This document shows positions 59,701-64,000 of a DNA stretch of 64,000 nucleotides, in pieces (the first letter of the stretch is position 1; each line of letters begins with the position of its first letter). Below the pieces are notes generated by a model. It ran no database searches, was not told the origin of the DNA, and was given only the letters and a program-made list of their open reading frames with translations. A program made the position numbers and the translations under genes. The DNA comes from Trochalopteron elliotii (taxonomy: Eukaryota > Chordata > Aves > Passeriformes > Leiothrichidae), in assembly GCA_024734555.1 (NCBI GenBank), contig JANPWX010000651.1:1766347-1830346 (forward strand), read 5' to 3'.

Positions 59701-61905
59701 GTTTGCACACAGCAGAGTGACTCACGGCAAATGTGTGTGAATGTTCCCTGCACTTTCATTACAAACCCTGAACGTTCATATACAGAGAAACTCACCAGTT
59801 TATTGCATCGTCATTTCCTCACATAGACAAGCCCTAAGGCCCTGACAGAAGTAGGTTTACCTTTGTCTGTCATGAATAGCAGATTTGTGAGAAGCTGGAC
59901 ACAAAACAGGGAGGAAGAGTGCAGGATTATGAATAGCTCCTAGCTCAATGTATACAGCTCCTATTGACAAGGGAATACATGTCTGAGTACACAGCCCCTG
60001 ATAGCTTGCTTTGGCCAGGAGTTGGCACACAAAAATCTCACCTTGGTCCTTCTGTGAAAGACAGACACCTAGAGACAGTAAGGAAACCCCTGAAAAGAAG
60101 GGATCCATGCTCTTCCCTAACAGACATTTTTCTGCACACAGTTGCAGGAAGCAGGTTCTGTTTGAAATCTCAAATCACATTAATTTATGGTCACCAGAGG
60201 CCTCATTTTCCAAGTGGCAGCTGGTTGGAGATTCCCTGGTATAACCACCAATTATGCAACAAAGTAACCCAACTAAAACTCGCCTTCAATTCAGATTTGC
60301 CTGTTGGTGTGAACAGAACACAAGGGGAGCAGAATGGGTCACAAATCCTCTGAAAAGCTTGCACGTGAGTGCATATTTGCACGGAGAAGGGAAGCAATTC
60401 ACTAACAGGACTCAGATTTTTTTTTTAAAACAAAATAATTTCTTTTCCCCTTCCATCCTGACCCAAACTAAAAAATTACCACTGCCCCCTCCTTTTCCTT
60501 CCACACCCCCTTCTCATTGGCACGAGATAAAACCTTGGGGAAACAGCACCAGCAATTTTCAATTCTCATTATCTAACGGCAGCAGTAGCTCTTGGTGAAA
60601 CTTGCAGTCAATAAACTACAGGCAATTTTGAAAGACACAATGGGAACTGCCCCTCCTACAGCTGTCCCATTATCCCAGCTTTTATTAGATTTAAAGCCAG
60701 CGATTTTTATGCTGTAGCTCAAGTTCTGCAGAGCCATGGAAACAGACCACCAGAAAAGACAAAACACTCCTAAATTAAACAGGAGCTATCACAGTAACAC
60801 CCTCTAAAATCACAGAACTTCCACATAAGCAAAGCATGGGATGCAGCAAGGAACCCAGTACCTAAAGGGGCTGATGCTGCTGCACTGAATCAATGGTGAC
60901 GTGACCAAAACTCAACATTCAGGATGGTATGAATGGAAAAGCTCATGAGCAGGTTAGGCAAGGTAAGTTGAAAGCACACTGGCTACAAAGGCAGACACCT
61001 AGAGCAGGATCCTGCTCCCATAACCATGAGCATCCCAGAACAGGCACCAACTTTGCAGTCTGTGTGCCTACTAAGAGGCAGAGGGGAATAATCATCTCTG
61101 GCTGGCAATTCAGCTGGCCTGTTTCAGAAGCCTTTTTAGAATCAGACACATCATACTCTACATATGCCTATTTCTCTCTGTTGACTACAAGAGATGGCCC
61201 AATAGACAGAAAATACACAAAACAGGTAACAATAGCCATATCTCTATCATGCACCACAACAAAGTAACCTGTTCCAGGAAGAGGGGCTGTACAGGAAACC
61301 AGTAGAAAAGTTTTAAAACTCAGTGAATGATTGATTACCTGATATATTTGTTCATGGGGCAGAAATAACTGAGGGTGAATCTCAGTTCCTGGCTCAGAAA
61401 TGTGCACAACAATAGGCAAAGGGAAATGGGTGTCCAAAGGAACAGTCTCAAACAAACACTGTAAGGGGGAAGAGGCAAAGAATAATTCTCATCCACTGCA
61501 AGCTGTAATTTTCAGTCTAGAAATCTAGAGCTTGGTTTCTCTGAGTCTAATGTATACCATGCCCTGGAGTCATTTTTACCAGCCATCAAAAGAAACTTGC
61601 AGAGAACCAGATGCTTCATTAAAGAATATTCAGCAAGCCTTATAAAATCTTTAGTAAAAAGCAGAAGAACAAATCACCACCATGCAAGTGAGCTGAAGTC
61701 ACACATCCAGCTTTGATTACATTTCCTCCTGCACTGGAAAACAATTTGTGTTTAAAAAAAAAAAGATAAAAAGTACCCCAGAAATTAAGAAATTCTGGCC
61801 TTTCTTTCCCACGTTACTCCAACCTGAATTTCCTGAAAGAGGAATGTGTGAGACAAAGACATTTGGTATAAGATACTAATTTAAACTTAAAGAAAAAAGA
61901 ACAGA
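56750..61905. other. No gene seen
   Basis: Unique AT-rich DNA. A 158-codon frame at 58717-59193 (plus) is unrecognised. No repeats of known family were seen. Confidence 0.45.
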
Positions 61906-61912
61906 TTAAAAA

Positions 61913-61935
61913 GGGGAAGGGAGGAGGGAGGAGGG
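61913..61935 (+). repeat. GGGAGGA short tandem repeat with G-quadruplex pattern
   Basis: GGGG-AA-GGG-AGGA-GGG-AGGA-GGG fits the G-quadruplex consensus on the plus strand. It lies within AT-rich DNA, next to an A-rich run. Confidence 0.65.
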
Positions 61936-61939
61936 AGTT

Positions 61940-62440
61940 TTAATCCTACATGATAAAACAATAGCCTGTAATTGCTACATGTATCTCAGGAGTCAGAAGA
62001 GTCAGTAAGAACTGTGAGGCAAATTGACAGGGCTTGAGCCGTCCTGGGACAAAAGAAAACTACAGAAGACGTATTGCCTTACAAAAGTTGTATTTGAGTT
62101 TGTACTTGCAGAATCCTCTGGTGCCTATCTCTAGCTGCAAGGTGTTAGTTACCTATTCCTTAGTTTCTCAAGCCCCTTCTTAAAACATAGCAAGATTTTG
62201 TCACATTTCTTGTCATCATCCATAACAAATTAATGTCCTATGCACTTTTCCTTCAATTAGTTTCTAATAATAGTGGGGAATAAAAATTCCGAAGTTTATT
62301 GAAGACACTGGGAACAAAGACAACCAGACAACCCCCAGTTTTTGGTTTATAAAGAAAACCTACCAAAACCTCCACCATATCCAAAAAAGATCCAAGTTAT
62401 TAGGATCTTTCACTGCCCTCTGCTGTTACCAGTCATTTAG
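61940..62440. other. No gene seen
   Basis: Unique AT-rich DNA. A TAAT-rich stretch near 62220-62290 may belong to the element that follows. Confidence 0.45.
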
Positions 62441-62640
62441 CTTCCAATTTACTCTTTAATAATGTTGGGCTGGGGCTTGGGGCTGGCAGCATCCCAGCCC
62501 CTTTCTCAGGCGGGTTGGAGCCACAGCTTGCAAATATGCTGAAGTTTAATGCAATCTGTCTTCTTTGGTAATCACATTCCACCCGCACTGCATGCAATAA
62601 AGATGTATTGGTAAATGCATTTGCTAAAGATATACTCCAC
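62440..62640. promoter_or_regulatory. Candidate conserved noncoding element
   Basis: A unique block holds TTTAATAATGTTGGG, a CpG-containing CAGGCGGGTTGG, octamer-like TTGCAAATATGC, and TGCATGCA (62589-62596) followed by AATAAAGATG. The mixture of GC and AT modules without repeats or frames is typical of deeply conserved vertebrate elements. Not verified by alignment. Confidence 0.3.
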
Positions 62641-64000
62641 TGAAAAGGCTACAAGCCTGATTTAGAGGAGGCAAGGAGGATAACAGAGGCTGGGAATAGA
62701 TGCACCAATGCTCTGCACACAGTAACCAGGGGCACGGATTGTGCAGCAGCAGCACAGGCACCACTTTACTTTAAAGCTGAGGAAGAAAAAGAAACCACAT
62801 GTTTTGGGAGCTGGGGACTTTAGAGATATCAGAGAAAAGCCCCTTCCCTGGCAGCTTTAACCTTGCTGATTTGCAGACATACAAAGACCTTCTTTGTAAA
62901 CAGGAAGGAAAAAAATTCCACTAGGACTAGCAACAACATTTGGTCTAATATATCCTGACAATTTTCCCATCTCCTTCTGTCGGGCTTCTTCTGGGAGCTG
63001 GCTGGCAGCTTGTTTCATGTTATACTTAAATCAGGCATACAGCTTCCCCTCACAATGCTAATGCAGAGAAAGACTGCTTCCATGAAATACCCACCTCTCC
63101 CCCACCCTTTGCTTTAGTAATCCCATGAGAGAAGTCTCAATTTACTATTACCATCCTCTTCCCTACATCCACTTGACTATATTATCAACACCTTTCAGAG
63201 AATTTTCTACTGTCAAAAAAACCCCAAAAAACAAATCAGAAAAGTCTGCCCTCGAGGGACACTTGACCCACTGAATTCTCACATGGCCCAGGACCATAAC
63301 CCAGTTGTAATGTCCAAATACTTCATTTTCTTTTCCCCTTCACTTGTTTCAATAGCCAGAAATTCTTCCAAGGTACTGAACAGCCACTGTCCTAAGGCAT
63401 CAACAGAATCTACTGGGACTCTGCATCTCAGAAGGAAGAGCCATAAGGCTTCCTGGCCTCCCACACAAGATAAAGAGTTTTTAGGAGTATGGAATTTTCT
63501 TAACAGACAGCAGCTTTGCCAGTACAGAACCTTTCCTTATGCAGCAATGAAAAGAAGCAAGACCTCAAACTACAAAGTCCCTTTAACAGGAGATGTTTAG
63601 AGCCTGTTGAAAATGTTGCAGACATCACCAAAATGCATTTACTTACTGTTTGCAGTATACAACATCCAAGAAGGTAAGACTAGGGAAAATCATTGATTGA
63701 CTTGGAAACCTGGGAGCATTGGTTCTACTGTTTTGGAGGCAGCTTGGTACAACAGGACCCACTGAGAGGAATGAAACTGGGACATAACACAGTCTGACTG
63801 GGACATGTAAAATGAACGTGGGAAAATGGATCCCAAGGAAGATTTGTCTCCTATGAAGATTACAATTTAACTAACAGCTAAATACCACAGCTCTCAAAAA
63901 CACTTCTCAGAAGAAAGCACCATACAAAACAAGACAGCAAAGCCAGCCAGTACAACATAGAAGCTTTTGTTACCTTCTGAGCTGCACTAACACAGCGCTG
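62640..64000. other. No gene seen
   Basis: Unique AT-moderate DNA to the window edge. A 105-codon frame at 63283-63600 (plus) is unrecognised. Confidence 0.45.

Noticed and set aside
1..64000. CRISPR arrays, operons, prophage or bacterial mobile elements
   Set aside because: No regularly spaced repeats, ribosome-binding-site-led gene strings or phage genes. Composition and CR1 elements identify vertebrate DNA.
1..64000. Endogenous retrovirus or intact LINE coding regions
   Set aside because: No frame shows polymerase, protease or envelope features, and both CR1 pieces are short noncoding 3' fragments.

Overview
The window looks like nuclear genomic DNA from a bird. The main evidence is two fragments of CR1, the LINE family that dominates avian genomes. 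One ends in the ATTCTATGA-type tail (29660-29744). The other carries the familiar CR1 3' region, including the 'ggctgcccagggag' block (16812-17003). Further support comes from the low interspersed-repeat density, the absence of Alu/B1-like SINEs, a multi-kilobase CpG-rich block, and two runs of N typical of a vertebrate assembly. Nothing bacterial, phage-like or plasmid-like was seen.

Layout. Bases 1-1000 are unremarkable. About 1000-4350 is a broad GC/CpG-rich block with GC boxes, TATA-like sequences, a G-quadruplex motif, a Kozak-type ATG and candidate splice signals. It is the most likely promoter and first-exon area of a gene. A 305-base assembly gap (3730-4034) lies inside it, and a 118-base perfect inverted repeat runs directly into the left edge of that gap. 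A 35-36 bp minisatellite sits in the left arm. From 4350 to the end there is about 60 kb with no exon I can support. This is either a very long intron or an intergenic regulatory desert. About 4.4-18 kb is relatively GC-rich, and the rest is more AT-rich. A second gap (353 N) lies at 17147-17499, just after the first CR1 fragment.

Within the gene-free part, several AT-rich or motif-dense blocks stand out by composition and transcription-factor-like motifs: 8.34-8.53, 10.3-10.56, 12.3-12.43, 12.98-13.33, 15.0-15.4, 17.5-17.9, 19.3-19.8, 22.0-22.44, 25.97-26.15, 32.66-32.8, 36.2-36.44, 36.65-36.93, 39.95-40.68, 42.4-42.93 and 62.44-62.64 kb. They resemble conserved noncoding elements around developmental genes. 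That is inference from appearance only: conservation cannot be measured from one sequence.

No protein-coding gene could be named, and no rRNA, tRNA, CRISPR array, intact retroelement or retroviral gene was seen. Open reading frames up to about 190 codons exist. None resembles a known family to me, and most fall in CpG-rich or low-complexity DNA where long chance frames are expected. The most useful observations are the palindrome at the first gap, the putative first-exon splice donor at that gap's right edge, the cluster of three short perfect hairpins at 19.55-19.70 kb, the CR1 fragment broken where a duplicated 46-bp unit begins, and the regulatory-looking blocks.
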